From Pseudomonas umsongensis (GTDB taxonomy: Bacteria; Pseudomonadota; Gammaproteobacteria; Pseudomonadales; Pseudomonadaceae), in contig NZ_NIWU01000004.1 in assembly GCF_002236105.1 (NCBI RefSeq), forward strand, positions 186,001-250,000: a stretch of 64,000 nt of DNA, written 5' to 3'. Below the pieces are notes generated by a model. That model made no database searches, was not told the origin of the DNA, and saw nothing but the letters and a program-made list of their open reading frames with translations. Position numbers and translations under genes: made by a program. Positions 25,526 to 34,919 of the stretch are shown one piece after another. Position 1 is the stretch's first letter, and each line of letters starts with the position of its first letter.

Positions 25526-26560
25526 CTATTTGACCTCGACCACAGTGCCCTGCAAACGCTGCAAGGCTTCGTTCACCGCCTGCGGCATCAGTTGGCGCAG
25601 GCAGTTGTAATGGCCGAAACGGCAGGTGCGGTCGAAGCATGGGCTGCATTCGATGCCCAGGCGCACGATCTCGACATGTTCGGCCAAGGGAGGCGTGAAG
25701 CCCGGTGACGTCGAGCCATAGACTGCCACCAGCGGGCGGTTCAGCGCGGCGGCAACGTGCATCAGGCCAGAGTCGTTGGACACCACCGAATCGGCGCAGG
25801 ACAGCAAATCGATGGCCTCGGCCAACGAGGTGCCGCCACTGAGGTTCACCGACTCTTCACGCAAGCCGGGAATCAACCGCGAACGGATGTCTTCACCCAC
25901 GGCGTGATCGTTTTTCGAACCGAACAGCCAGACTTGCCAGCCCTCGCGAATCTTCGCTTCGGCCACCTTGGCGTAATGCTCGGACGGCCAACGCTTGGAC
26001 TCGCCGAACTCGGCACCGGGGCACAGCGCCAACACCGGGCGGTCGAGGGTCAGGCCAAACTTGGCCAATGCCGCCTCGCGAGTCACCGGGTCGATCCGCA
26101 GGCTCGGGCGCGGGTAAGGCTTGGGCAGCTCAAGGCCTGGCTCGTAGGCCAGGGCCATGAAGCGCTCGATCATCAACGGGTAACGCTCTTTATCCAGCGT
26201 GCGTACGTCGTTGAGCAGGCCGTAGCGGAACTCACCACGCCAGCCGGTACGCTTGGGGATGCCGGCGAAGAACGGCACCAGTGCCGACTTCAGGGAATTG
26301 GGCAACAGGATCGCCTGGTCGTACTGGCCGGCCAGGGATTTGCCGATGCGCCGACGCGTCGCCAACTCCAGTGCGCCGTGGCCGAGCGGGAAGCTCAAGG
26401 CCTGGCGAACTTCGGGCATGCGCTCAAGAATCGGCCGGCTCCACTCGGGGGCCAGCACGTCGATTTCGCATTGCGGGTGGCGTTGCTTGAGACACTGAAA
26501 CAGTGTCTGCGCCATCACCATGTCACCGACCCAACTGGGCCCAACGATCAGAATTTTCAT
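25526..26560 (-). CDS. waaF: LPS heptosyltransferase II
   Basis: A 344-residue GT9 enzyme that adds the second inner-core heptose. MKILIVGPSWVGDMVMAQTL is the family start; the frame extends 23 codons further upstream but that part lacks similarity, so I chose the ATG at 26558-26560. Conserved segments are NSLKSALVPFFAGIPKRTGWRGE near residue 85, CPGAEFGESKRWP near 185 and VSNDSGLMHVAAALNRPLVAVYG near 260. It is the first gene of the waaF-waaC-waaG-waaP transcript; its stop is one base from the waaC start. The promoter is not evident in the REP-rich gap upstream. Confidence 0.95.
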   Translation of the reverse strand: MKILIVGPSWVGDMVMAQTLFQCLKQRHPQCEIDVLAPEWSRPILERMPEVRQALSFPLGHGALELATRRRIGKSLAGQYDQAILLPNSLKSALVPFFAGIPKRTGWRGEFRYGLLNDVRTLDKERYPLMIERFMALAYEPGLELPKPYPRPSLRIDPVTREAALAKFGLTLDRPVLALCPGAEFGESKRWPSEHYAKVAEAKIREGWQVWLFGSKNDHAVGEDIRSRLIPGLREESVNLSGGTSLAEAIDLLSCADSVVSNDSGLMHVAAALNRPLVAVYGSTSPGFTPPLAEHVEIVRLGIECSPCFDRTCRFGHYNCLRQLMPQAVNEALQRLQGTVVEVK

Positions 26561-26679
26561 GTGGTTTCCATAAACGAACCGGGGAGGCCTACGCCTCCCC
26601 GCCTCGAGAATCACTGCTGGGGCATGCATGCTTGCGATGGGTCATTACCTTCAACATTACTGTCGACTGTCACTCCGCT

Positions 26680-26837
26680 ATCGCGAGCAGGCTCGCTCCT
26701 ACATTGGGTCTTGGTGTACTTCAATCTGCCAAACTACGCAGATCTACTGTGGGAGCGGGCTTGCTCGCGAAGGGGCCATCACATACAACATTGATGGTGC
26801 CTGACACTCCGCTTTCGCGAGCAAGCCCGCTCCCACA
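26680..26837. repeat. REP elements between waaF and glnE
   Basis: The 308-base gap holds three REP units: a single unit at 26680-26704 (CGAGCAGGCTCGCTCCTACA type) and an inverted pair at 26748-26770 and 26815-26837 (GTGGGAGCGGGCTTGCTCGCGA type). I see nothing else in the gap: no open frame with a ribosome binding site. In PAO1 ilvE lies here; it is absent in this window. Confidence 0.85.
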
Positions 26838-26868
26838 TTTGGGTATTCGGTGTTGCAAATACCGCGTT

Positions 26869-29808
26869 TCAGCTTAGCCCCAGTTCACGCCAGATCCGCA
26901 TGACCTGTCGCCGTTCGTCCGCGAACTGGTCACCCGGAATCACCCCGGCATTCTTCTGCAAGGCCTGCCGGTGGGCGGCGGAGCGGTAAGCTTTATAAGC
27001 TTCACGCAACAGACTGGCGTCCTCGACAGGCATCAGCCCGGCCTTCTCCAATTCTTCCAGAATACGGATATTGTCTGTCCAGCGCAGCAATGGCGGGTAC
27101 GTTTCGGACCACGCCAGGGCCGCGTATTGCACCATAAATTCAATATCGACGATACCTCCGGCGTCCTGCTTGAGGTCGAAGGGCACTGTGGCTTCGAAGG
27201 CATTTGCCCCGGTGCCGGCCGCGGTACTCTTGCTGCCCAGGTTATCGCGCATCTTGGCGCGCATCTCGCTGACCTCCTGGCGCAGGGTCGGCAAGTCGCG
27301 TGCCTTGCCCAGGATCGCTGCGCGAACCTGCTCGAATGCCCGGCCGACGTCGTCGCTACCCACCAATACCCGCGCCCTGACCAACGCCTGATGCTCCCAG
27401 GTCCAGGCTTCATTTTCCTGGTAGCGCGCAAAGGCCCCCAGCGAACTCACCAGCAGCCCTGATGCACCGGACGGGCGCAGGCGCATGTCGACTTCATAGA
27501 GCTGACCGGAGTTGGTCTGCGCTGTCAGCAAGTGAATGATCCGCTGCCCGAGCCGGGTGAAAAACTGCGCGCCATCGATCGACTTCGGCCCGTCGGTTTC
27601 TGCCTGTGGATCGCCATCATGGATGAACACCAGGTCCAGGTCCGAACCATGCCCCAATTCCAGGCCACCGACTTTCCCATAACCGACAATGATGAAGCCG
27701 GGATCGCACAAGGTGCCATCGGTGCGTAGCGGCGTGCCGTACTTGGCGACCGTTTGCCGCCAGGCCAGGGCCAGTACTTGTTCCAGTATCGCTTCGGCGA
27801 GCCAGGTCAGGTAATCGCTGACTTTCATCAACGGCAGGCTGCCGGCGATTTCCGAAGCGGCGACCCGCAAGCGGTGCGCCAGCTTGAAATGGCGCAAGGC
27901 CTCCATCTGCTGCTCGAGGTCGTCCTCGGGAATCCGGGTCAGGCGTTCGCGCAACTCAGCGGCCAGCTCCGGTGCCAACGGCGGCTTGAACAACCGGCCT
28001 TCGTTGAGCAACTCATCGAGCAACAGCGGAAAGCGGGTGATCTGTTCGGCGATCCATGGGCTCGCTGCACACAAGGTCAGCAAGCGGCGCAGGGCACCGG
28101 GATTTTCGGTCAGCAAAACGAGATAAGCAGAACGGCGGGCTACAGCTTCCACCAGTGGCAACACCCGTTCCAGCACCAGATCCGGATTGGCATGCTCGAC
28201 AGCCTGGGCCAGCAAGCGCGGAATAAAGGCGTCGAGGCGCTCACGCCCCAGTCGCTGCATGGCGCGCAATTGCGGGCTGCCGCGTAAACTGGCCAAGGCT
28301 TTCAGAGCCTGGGTGGCATCGGCGAAACCGCCTTCCTGCAACTGTCGGCAGGCAGCTTCTTCATCCTGAGCCTCTTCCCACAGCGGCAACCACTCTCCAC
28401 CGACCACCACTTCGTTTTCGGCGCCCTGCTCCTCGTCAGGGTCGGCGATCACCTGAGCGAAGTGCCAGGCCACGCGGCCGCGCCAGTACATCAGGCGCTC
28501 ATGAAACGCCGGCCAATCGGCAAAGCCCAACATGAAGGCAATGCGCGCCTGATCCTGAGCACTGTCCGGCAGCATCTGGGTCTGGCGATCGGCAATCGCC
28601 TGAATCGCATGTTCGGTGTAACGCAGGAACTCGTAACCTTCACGCAGCTCACTGATCACCGCTGGCGGGAGATAACCCTGACCTTCCAGCGTACTCAGTA
28701 CTTTTAATAGTGGACGTTGTTGCAGACTCAGGTCGCGACCGCCGTGAATCAACTGAAAGGCCTGGGCAATGAACTCCACCTCACGGATGCCGCCGGAGCC
28801 GAGCTTGATGTTGTCGGCCATGCCCTTGCGCCGCACTTCCTGCTGGATCAACTGCTTCATGGTGCGCAATGCTTCGATCGCCGAGAAGTCCAGGTAGCGT
28901 CGATACACGAACGGTCGCAGCATCTCTTGCAGTTGCGCACCGGCCACTTGATCCCCGGCCACTACCCGCGACTTGATCATCGCGTAGCGTTCCCAGTCGC
29001 GGCCCTGGTCCTGGTAGTACTGCTCCAGCGCGTTGAAGCTCAACACCAGGGCACCCGACGAACCGTAGGGCCGCAAGCGCATGTCGACACGGAACACAAA
29101 ACCGTCGACGGTCATCGGGTCCAGCGCCTTGATCAAGCGCTGGCCAAGACGGATGAAGAATTCCTGGTTGTCCAGCGGGCGCTTGACCCCGACCGTTTCG
29201 CCGCCTTCGGGATAGGCAAAGATCAGGTCGATGTCCGACGACAGATTGAGTTCGACCGCGCCCAGCTTGCCCATGCCGAGGACGACCATCTGCTGCGGCT
29301 CGCCGCTGCGCCGGCCGGTGGGCACGCCGAACTGCTGGCAATGCCGTGCGTACAACCATTGATAGGCCTGGTCGATGCTGGCATCGGCCATGTCCGAAAG
29401 GTCGCGGCACGTCTGGACCAGATCGGCCTGGCGGGTCAGGTCACGCCAGACGATCCGCACCTGGTGGCGCGCCCGTTGGCGGCGCAATGCCCGGCCGAGT
29501 TGTTCATCGGTCTCGGCGGCATTTACGGCTGCAGCGATCTGCGCGCATAACTCGCCGGGGGCATAGCCACGGTCCAGTTCACCGGAGCGCACCAGTTCCA
29601 GCAGCATCAGCGGATCGCGCACCGATTGCTCGGTGACAAAGTCGCTGGCGGCGGTTACCCGGGAAAATTGCGCCCAGCGCTCGGGCGTCCATGTGGACAG
29701 GCCATGGTCGTCATCCAATGCCTCGACAGCATCGCGCAACGACTGCTCGGCGCGGGTGACAAACGGCAAGAGAATAGCGGGCAGGTCGACAAGCGGGGGC
29801 AGGCTCAT
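26869..29808 (-). CDS. glnE: bifunctional glutamine synthetase adenylyltransferase / adenylyl-removing enzyme
   Basis: GlnE adds or removes AMP on glutamine synthetase under control of PII proteins. The 979-residue protein has two nucleotidyltransferase domains. The N-terminal adenylyl-removing domain has GMGKLGAVELNLSSDIDLIF near residue 175. The C-terminal adenylyltransferase domain has GYGKVGGLELGHGSDLDLVF near 700. A helical linker (about 400-500) separates them. The ATG at 29806-29808 has AAGGATAG upstream. It is divergent from aceE with 383 bases between them, and is followed by REP repeats. Confidence 0.96.
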   Translation of the reverse strand: MSLPPLVDLPAILLPFVTRAEQSLRDAVEALDDDHGLSTWTPERWAQFSRVTAASDFVTEQSVRDPLMLLELVRSGELDRGYAPGELCAQIAAAVNAAETDEQLGRALRRQRARHQVRIVWRDLTRQADLVQTCRDLSDMADASIDQAYQWLYARHCQQFGVPTGRRSGEPQQMVVLGMGKLGAVELNLSSDIDLIFAYPEGGETVGVKRPLDNQEFFIRLGQRLIKALDPMTVDGFVFRVDMRLRPYGSSGALVLSFNALEQYYQDQGRDWERYAMIKSRVVAGDQVAGAQLQEMLRPFVYRRYLDFSAIEALRTMKQLIQQEVRRKGMADNIKLGSGGIREVEFIAQAFQLIHGGRDLSLQQRPLLKVLSTLEGQGYLPPAVISELREGYEFLRYTEHAIQAIADRQTQMLPDSAQDQARIAFMLGFADWPAFHERLMYWRGRVAWHFAQVIADPDEEQGAENEVVVGGEWLPLWEEAQDEEAACRQLQEGGFADATQALKALASLRGSPQLRAMQRLGRERLDAFIPRLLAQAVEHANPDLVLERVLPLVEAVARRSAYLVLLTENPGALRRLLTLCAASPWIAEQITRFPLLLDELLNEGRLFKPPLAPELAAELRERLTRIPEDDLEQQMEALRHFKLAHRLRVAASEIAGSLPLMKVSDYLTWLAEAILEQVLALAWRQTVAKYGTPLRTDGTLCDPGFIIVGYGKVGGLELGHGSDLDLVFIHDGDPQAETDGPKSIDGAQFFTRLGQRIIHLLTAQTNSGQLYEVDMRLRPSGASGLLVSSLGAFARYQENEAWTWEHQALVRARVLVGSDDVGRAFEQVRAAILGKARDLPTLRQEVSEMRAKMRDNLGSKSTAAGTGANAFEATVPFDLKQDAGGIVDIEFMVQYAALAWSETYPPLLRWTDNIRILEELEKAGLMPVEDASLLREAYKAYRSAAHRQALQKNAGVIPGDQFADERRQVMRIWRELGLS

Positions 29809-30191
29809 GGTCTATCCTTGATCGGCGTGTAACAGGCTGCATGTAGTGAATCTCGCATACCCACTACCTGAAGGAGTGTCGAACAAAAGTTAGAAATAGC
29901 TGAAAATTCTTTTTTATTGGCAGCCAACATCAAGGTTTCACCTTTTTCGGTTGGCAAAAGACCAACCTTAACGATTATTCTCACAACGCAGCCGGGGGCC
30001 ACAAGCCGCTCATCTGTAGTTTTACTACTCGTATATACATTAGCAAGGCTGAAATGCCGGATGATTTGTAGTAAAACTACACACCGCCGGAACAACCTAT
30101 CGGCAATCCAAGAATTCATAACGTCTGCCCACAAGGCCAGTCGCTAACTCAGGCAACCGATTCTGGTAGCCTTTCCGCCCTGGAGCAAGCC
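29809..30191. promoter_or_regulatory. glnE-aceE divergent intergenic region
   Basis: This 383-base gap holds no convincing gene. It contains a hairpin-forming inverted repeat GGTTGGC/ACCAACC (29949-29967), two copies of the 13-base palindrome GTAGT-N3-ACTAC at 30016-30028 and 30068-30080 (described separately), and GGAG seven bases before the aceE start. The AT-rich stretch TATATACATTAG (30031-30043) between the two palindromes is where a -10 box could lie. Confidence 0.6.
30015..30081. promoter_or_regulatory. twin FadR/GntR-type operators upstream of aceE
   Basis: TGTAGTTTTACTAC at 30015-30028 is repeated in inverse orientation as GTAGTAAAACTACA at 30068-30081. Each contains TAGT-N3-ACTA, an exact match to the consensus TNGTNNNACNA of FadR-subfamily GntR regulators. 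The centres are 52 bases apart, about five helical turns. PdhR, which controls aceEF in E. coli, belongs to this subfamily. No regulator gene is in the window. Confidence 0.65.
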
Positions 30192-32837
30192 ATGCAAGAC
30201 CTCGATCCCGTCGAAACCCAGGAATGGCTGGACGCCCTGGAATCGGTTCTCGACAAAGAAGGCGAAGACCGTGCTCACTATCTGATGACCCGTATGGGTG
30301 AACTCGCGACCCGCAGCGGTTCGCAGTTGCCTTACGCCATCACCACGCCTTACCGCAACACCATCCCGGTAACCCACGAAGCACGCATGCCTGGCGACCT
30401 GTTCATGGAACGCCGCATTCGCTCGCTGGTACGCTGGAACGCGATGGCCATGGTAATGCGTACGAACCTGAAAGATTCTGACCTCGGCGGTCACATCTCC
30501 AGCTTCGCTTCCAGCGCGACCCTGTATGACATCGGCTTCAACTATTTCTTCCAGGCCCCGACCGACGAACACGGCGGCGACCTGATCTACTTCCAGGGCC
30601 ACACTTCGCCAGGCGTCTACGCCCGCGCGTTCATGGAAGGCCGCATCACCGAAGACCAGATGAACAACTTCCGCCAGGAAGTCGACGGCCAGGGCTTGTC
30701 GTCCTATCCGCACCCTTGGCTGATGCCTGACTTCTGGCAGTTCCCGACCGTATCCATGGGCCTGGGCCCGATCCAGGCGATCTACCAGGCGCGTTTCATG
30801 AAGTACCTGGAAGCCCGTGGCTTCATTCCTGCCGGCAAGCAAAAAGTCTGGTGCTTCCTGGGCGACGGCGAGTGCGACGAGCCGGAATCCCTGGGCGCGA
30901 TCTCCCTGGCTGGCCGCGAGAAGCTGGACAACCTGATCTTCGTCATCAACTGCAACCTGCAGCGCCTCGACGGCCCGGTTCGCGGCAACGGCAAGATCAT
31001 CCAGGAACTCGAAGGCGTGTTCCGCGGTGCCCAGTGGAACGTGACCAAAGTCATCTGGGGCCGTTTCTGGGACCCACTGCTGGCCAAGGACGTCGACGGC
31101 ATCCTGCAACGTCGCATGGACGAAGTCATCGACGGCGAGTACCAGAACTACAAGGCCAAAGACGGCGCGTTCGTACGTGAACACTTCTTCAACTCGCCAG
31201 AACTCAAGGCGATGGTTGCAGACTTGTCCGACGACGAGATCTGGAAACTCAACCGTGGCGGCCACGACCCGTACAAGGTCTACGCGGCGTACCACGAAGC
31301 GGTCAACCACAAAGAACAACCTACCGTCATCCTGGCCAAGACCATCAAGGGTTATGGCACCGGTGCCGGCGAAGCGAAGAACACCGCGCACAACACCAAG
31401 AAAGTCGATGTCGACAGCCTGAAGTTGTTCCGCGATCGCTTCGACATCCCGGTCAAGGACGAAGAACTGGAGAACCTGCCGTTCTTCAAGCCTGAGCCAA
31501 ACAGCGCCGAAGCCCGCTACCTGAGCGAGCGTCGTACCGCACTGGGTGGCTTCGTGCCGCAGCGTCGCGCGCAAAGCTTCAGCGTGCCGACTCCACCACT
31601 CGATACCCTCAAGGCTATCCTGGACGGCTCGGGCGACCGTGAAATCTCCACCACCATGGCCTTCGTGCGCATCCTCGCGCAGCTGGTCAAGGACAAGGAA
31701 ATCGGCCCACGCATCGTGCCGATCATTCCGGACGAAGCCCGTACCTTCGGTATGGAAGGCATGTTCCGTCAGTTGGGCATCTACTCGTCCGTCGGCCAGC
31801 TCTACGAGCCAGTCGATAAAGACCAGGTGATGTTCTACAAGGAAGACAAGAAGGGCCAGATCCTCGAGGAAGGCATCAACGAAGCGGGCGCCATGAGCTC
31901 CTTCATCGCTGCCGGTACTTCGTACTCCAGCCACAACCAGCCAATGCTGCCGTTCTACATCTTCTACTCGATGTTCGGCTTCCAGCGTATCGGCGACCTC
32001 GCGTGGGCCGCTGGCGACAGCCGTACCCGTGGCTTCCTGATCGGCGGTACCGCCGGCCGTACCACCTTGAACGGTGAAGGCCTGCAACACGAAGACGGTC
32101 ACAGCCACCTGCTGGCTGCCACCATCCCGAACTGCCGTACCTACGATCCAACCTACGGCTATGAGCTGGCGGTGATCATCCAGGACGGCATGAAGAAGAT
32201 GACCGAAGAGCAACAGGATGTCTTCTACTACATCACCGTGATGAACGAGTCGTACCAGCAACCAGCCATGCCGGCCGGTGCCGAAGAAGGCATCAAGCGG
32301 GGCATGTACCTGCTCGAGGAAGACAACCGCGAAGCGGCACACCACGTTCAGCTGATGGGCTCCGGCACCATCCTGCGTGAAGTGCGTGAAGCGGCGAAGA
32401 TCCTGCGTGAAGAGTTCAACGTCGGCGCCGACGTGTGGAGCGTTACCAGCTTCAACGAACTGCGTCGCGACGGCCTGGCCGTTGAGCGCACCAACCGTCT
32501 GCACCCTGGCCAGAAGCCTAAGCTGAGCTACGTGGAAGAGTGCTTGAATGGCCGCAAAGGTCCGGTCATCGCCTCTACCGACTACATGAAACTGTTCGCC
32601 GAGCAGATCCGTCAGTGGGTACCGTCCAAGGAATTCAAAGTCCTGGGTACCGATGGTTTTGGCCGCAGCGACAGCCGCAAGAAACTGCGTCATTTCTTCG
32701 AAGTCGACCGTCATTTCGTGGTGTTGGCAGCCCTGGAAGCACTGGCTGACCGTGGTGACATCGAACCTAAGGTTGTGGCTGAAGCCATTGCCAAGTTCGG
32801 TATCAACCCGGAAAAACTCAACCCACTGGACTGCTGA
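30192..32837 (+). CDS. aceE: pyruvate dehydrogenase complex E1 component
   Basis: AceE is the homodimeric thiamine-diphosphate pyruvate decarboxylase (E1) of the pyruvate dehydrogenase complex; it passes acetyl units to the lipoyl groups of AceF. The 881-residue protein shows the ThDP motif GDGECDEPESLGAISLAG near residue 224 ending in FVINCN, HISSFASSATLYDIGFNYFF near 98 and the second-domain GITYEHYS-like region GEGLQHEDGHSHLLA near 630. The ATG has GGAG seven bases upstream. It is divergent from glnE, and aceF starts 11 bases after its stop. Codon usage is strongly biased to C and G third positions, as expected for a highly expressed gene. Confidence 0.97.
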   Translation: MQDLDPVETQEWLDALESVLDKEGEDRAHYLMTRMGELATRSGSQLPYAITTPYRNTIPVTHEARMPGDLFMERRIRSLVRWNAMAMVMRTNLKDSDLGGHISSFASSATLYDIGFNYFFQAPTDEHGGDLIYFQGHTSPGVYARAFMEGRITEDQMNNFRQEVDGQGLSSYPHPWLMPDFWQFPTVSMGLGPIQAIYQARFMKYLEARGFIPAGKQKVWCFLGDGECDEPESLGAISLAGREKLDNLIFVINCNLQRLDGPVRGNGKIIQELEGVFRGAQWNVTKVIWGRFWDPLLAKDVDGILQRRMDEVIDGEYQNYKAKDGAFVREHFFNSPELKAMVADLSDDEIWKLNRGGHDPYKVYAAYHEAVNHKEQPTVILAKTIKGYGTGAGEAKNTAHNTKKVDVDSLKLFRDRFDIPVKDEELENLPFFKPEPNSAEARYLSERRTALGGFVPQRRAQSFSVPTPPLDTLKAILDGSGDREISTTMAFVRILAQLVKDKEIGPRIVPIIPDEARTFGMEGMFRQLGIYSSVGQLYEPVDKDQVMFYKEDKKGQILEEGINEAGAMSSFIAAGTSYSSHNQPMLPFYIFYSMFGFQRIGDLAWAAGDSRTRGFLIGGTAGRTTLNGEGLQHEDGHSHLLAATIPNCRTYDPTYGYELAVIIQDGMKKMTEEQQDVFYYITVMNESYQQPAMPAGAEEGIKRGMYLLEEDNREAAHHVQLMGSGTILREVREAAKILREEFNVGADVWSVTSFNELRRDGLAVERTNRLHPGQKPKLSYVEECLNGRKGPVIASTDYMKLFAEQIRQWVPSKEFKVLGTDGFGRSDSRKKLRHFFEVDRHFVVLAALEALADRGDIEPKVVAEAIAKFGINPEKLNPLDC

Positions 32838-32848
32838 GGAGAGATTCT

Positions 32849-34819
32849 GTGAGCGAACTCATTCGCGTACCTGACATCGGCAGCGGTGAAGGTGAAGTAA
32901 TTGAACTGTTTGTGAAGGTCGGCGACCGCATCGAAGCTGACCAGAGCATCCTGACACTTGAGTCGGACAAGGCGAGCATGGAAGTGCCTGCGCCGAAGGC
33001 CGGCATCATCAAGAACCTGAAAGTGAAGCTGGGCGATCGCCTGAAAGAGGGCGACGAACTGCTGGAGCTGGAAGTCGAAGGCGCCGCTGCTGCGGCTCCA
33101 GCGGCTGCCGCTGCGCCTGCTGCAAAAGCTGCGGCTGCACCTGCTCCTGCGGCAGCTCCAGTGCCGGCCGCTCCAGCTGCTGCACCGGCTGCCGCTTCGG
33201 TACAGCAAGTGCACGTGCCGGACATCGGCTCGTCGGGCAAGGCCCAGATCATCGAGATCCAGGTCAAGGTCGGCGACACCGTCGAGGCTGATCAGTCGCT
33301 GATCACCCTGGAATCCGACAAGGCGAGCATGGAAATCCCGTCGCCTGCCGCTGGCGTGGTCAAGGCCATCAGCGTCAAGCTCAATGACGAAGTTGGCACT
33401 GGCGACCTGATCCTGGACCTGGAAGTGGCCGGTGCTGCTGCACCTGCCGCCGCGCCTGCCCAGGCTGCCGCTCCTGCACCTGCCGCTGCGCCTGCTCCGG
33501 CAGCTGCTCCTGCTGCTCCCGTTGCAGACAGCGTTCAGGACATCCACGTTCCGGACATCGGTTCGGCGGGCAAGGCCAAGATCATCGAAGTGCTGGTCAA
33601 GGCCGGTGACTCGGTTGAAGCCGATCAGTCGCTGATCACCCTGGAATCCGACAAGGCGAGCATGGAAATCCCATCGCCTGCCGCTGGTGTGGTGGAAAGC
33701 GTTTCCATCAAGCTGGACGACGAAGTCGGTACCGGCGACCTGATCCTCAAGCTGAAAGTCAAAGGCGCAGCGCCTGCTGCTGCCCCGGCACCTGCTGCCG
33801 CTGCTGCGAGTGCGCCTGCGCCAGCCGCTGCTCCTGCTCCTGCTGCCGCCGCACCTGCTGCGGCCGCTCCGGTTGCTGCTCCAGCCAAGCCTGGCACCAA
33901 GGTTCACGCAGGCCCGGCCGTACGCCAACTGGCCCGTGAATTCGGTGTCGAGCTGAGCGCTGTCGGCGCCAGCGGTCCGCACGGTCGCATCCTGAAAGAA
34001 GACGTGCAGGTATACGTCAAGGCCATGATGCAGAAGGCCAAGGAAGCACCGGCCGCCGCTGCTGCTGGCGCAACCGGCGGCGCGGGTATCCCGCCGATTC
34101 CGGTCGTGGACTTCAGCCGCTTCGGTGAAATCGAAGAAGTGCCGATGACCCGCCTGATGCAGATCGGTGCGTCGAGCCTGCACCGCAGCTGGCTGAACAT
34201 CCCGCACGTGACTCAGTTCGATTCGGCTGATATCACCGAGCTGGAAGCGTTCCGTATCGCTCAGAAAGCCGTTGCAGAGAAGGCCGGCGTCAAGCTGACC
34301 ATCCTGCCGCTGCTGCTCAAGTCCTGCGCGCATCTGCTCAAGGAGCTGCCGGACTTCAACAGTTCGCTGGCACCAAGCGGCAAAGCAATCATCCGCAAGA
34401 AATATGTGAACATCGGCTTCGCCGTCGACACCCCTGAAGGCCTGCTCGTACCGGTCATCAAGAACGTTGACCAGAAGAGCCTGTTGCAACTGGCAGCCGA
34501 AGCCGCTGCGCTGGCCGCCAAGGCCCGCGACAAGAAGCTCACCGCTGACGACATGCAAGGCGCCTGCTTCACCATTTCCAGCCTCGGCCACATTGGCGGC
34601 ACCGGCTTCACGCCGATCGTCAACGCGCCGGAAGTGGCGATCCTCGGTGTTTCCAAGGCAACCATCCAGCCAGTCTGGGACGGCAAAGCCTTCCAGCCGA
34701 AACTGATGCTGCCGCTGTCGTTGTCCTACGATCACCGTGTGATCAACGGCGCCGCTGCTGCACGCTTCACCAAGCGTCTGAGCGACCTGCTGGCGGACAT
34801 CCGCACCATCCTGCTGTAA
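32849..34819 (+). CDS. aceF: pyruvate dehydrogenase E2, dihydrolipoyllysine acetyltransferase with three lipoyl domains
   Basis: A 656-residue E2 core protein. Three lipoyl domains carry the lysines K41, K158 and K269 in the motif ESDKASME; Ala/Pro-rich swinging arms follow each domain. A peripheral subunit-binding domain is at about 350-392 (VHAGPAVRQLAREFGVEL). The catalytic acetyltransferase domain ends with SLSYDHRVINGAAAARF near 630, containing the active-site His. Three lipoyl domains is the E. coli and Azotobacter form; as I recall PAO1 has two. Domains 2 and 3 are nearly identical at DNA level over 71 bases. The gene follows aceE by 11 bases and ends before two terminators. Confidence 0.97.
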   Translation: MSELIRVPDIGSGEGEVIELFVKVGDRIEADQSILTLESDKASMEVPAPKAGIIKNLKVKLGDRLKEGDELLELEVEGAAAAAPAAAAAPAAKAAAAPAPAAAPVPAAPAAAPAAASVQQVHVPDIGSSGKAQIIEIQVKVGDTVEADQSLITLESDKASMEIPSPAAGVVKAISVKLNDEVGTGDLILDLEVAGAAAPAAAPAQAAAPAPAAAPAPAAAPAAPVADSVQDIHVPDIGSAGKAKIIEVLVKAGDSVEADQSLITLESDKASMEIPSPAAGVVESVSIKLDDEVGTGDLILKLKVKGAAPAAAPAPAAAAASAPAPAAAPAPAAAAPAAAAPVAAPAKPGTKVHAGPAVRQLAREFGVELSAVGASGPHGRILKEDVQVYVKAMMQKAKEAPAAAAAGATGGAGIPPIPVVDFSRFGEIEEVPMTRLMQIGASSLHRSWLNIPHVTQFDSADITELEAFRIAQKAVAEKAGVKLTILPLLLKSCAHLLKELPDFNSSLAPSGKAIIRKKYVNIGFAVDTPEGLLVPVIKNVDQKSLLQLAAEAAALAAKARDKKLTADDMQGACFTISSLGHIGGTGFTPIVNAPEVAILGVSKATIQPVWDGKAFQPKLMLPLSLSYDHRVINGAAAARFTKRLSDLLADIRTILL

Positions 34820-34826
34820 CACCGGC

Positions 34827-34850
34827 GGGCCCTCCTTCACGGGAGGGCCT
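34827..34850 (+). terminator. hairpin after aceF
   Basis: GGCCCTCC (34828-34835) and GGAGGGCC (34842-34849) form an 8-base-pair stem with a 6-base loop, 8 bases after the aceF stop. No T run follows directly, so it may act as an mRNA-protecting stem before the stronger terminator at 34891. Confidence 0.6.
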
Positions 34851-34890
34851 GTCGCGTTTCACGTTTTCCGAGCGCCACGCTCGTACCTCA

Positions 34891-34919
34891 ACCCCGCCAA
34901 TTTGGCGGGGCTTTTTTTT
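34891..34919 (+). terminator. rho-independent terminator of aceEF
   Basis: CCCCGCCAA and TTGGCGGGG form a perfect 9-base-pair stem (34892-34910) followed by CTTTTTTTT. This is a clear intrinsic terminator for the aceEF transcript. Confidence 0.92.

Noticed and set aside
29805..30134. 109-codon minus-strand frame upstream of glnE
   Set aside because: Lies over the aceE regulatory repeats, has no ribosome site and no similarity to a family; the glnE start at 29808 is supported.
30144..32714. 856-codon minus-strand frame opposite aceE
   Set aside because: Arises from the strong third-position bias of aceE; the plus strand encodes an unambiguous E1 enzyme.
32711..34840. 709-codon minus-strand frame opposite aceF
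   Set aside because: Antisense of the Ala/Pro-rich lipoyl repeats; low-complexity Arg/Ser/Gly product is not a real protein.
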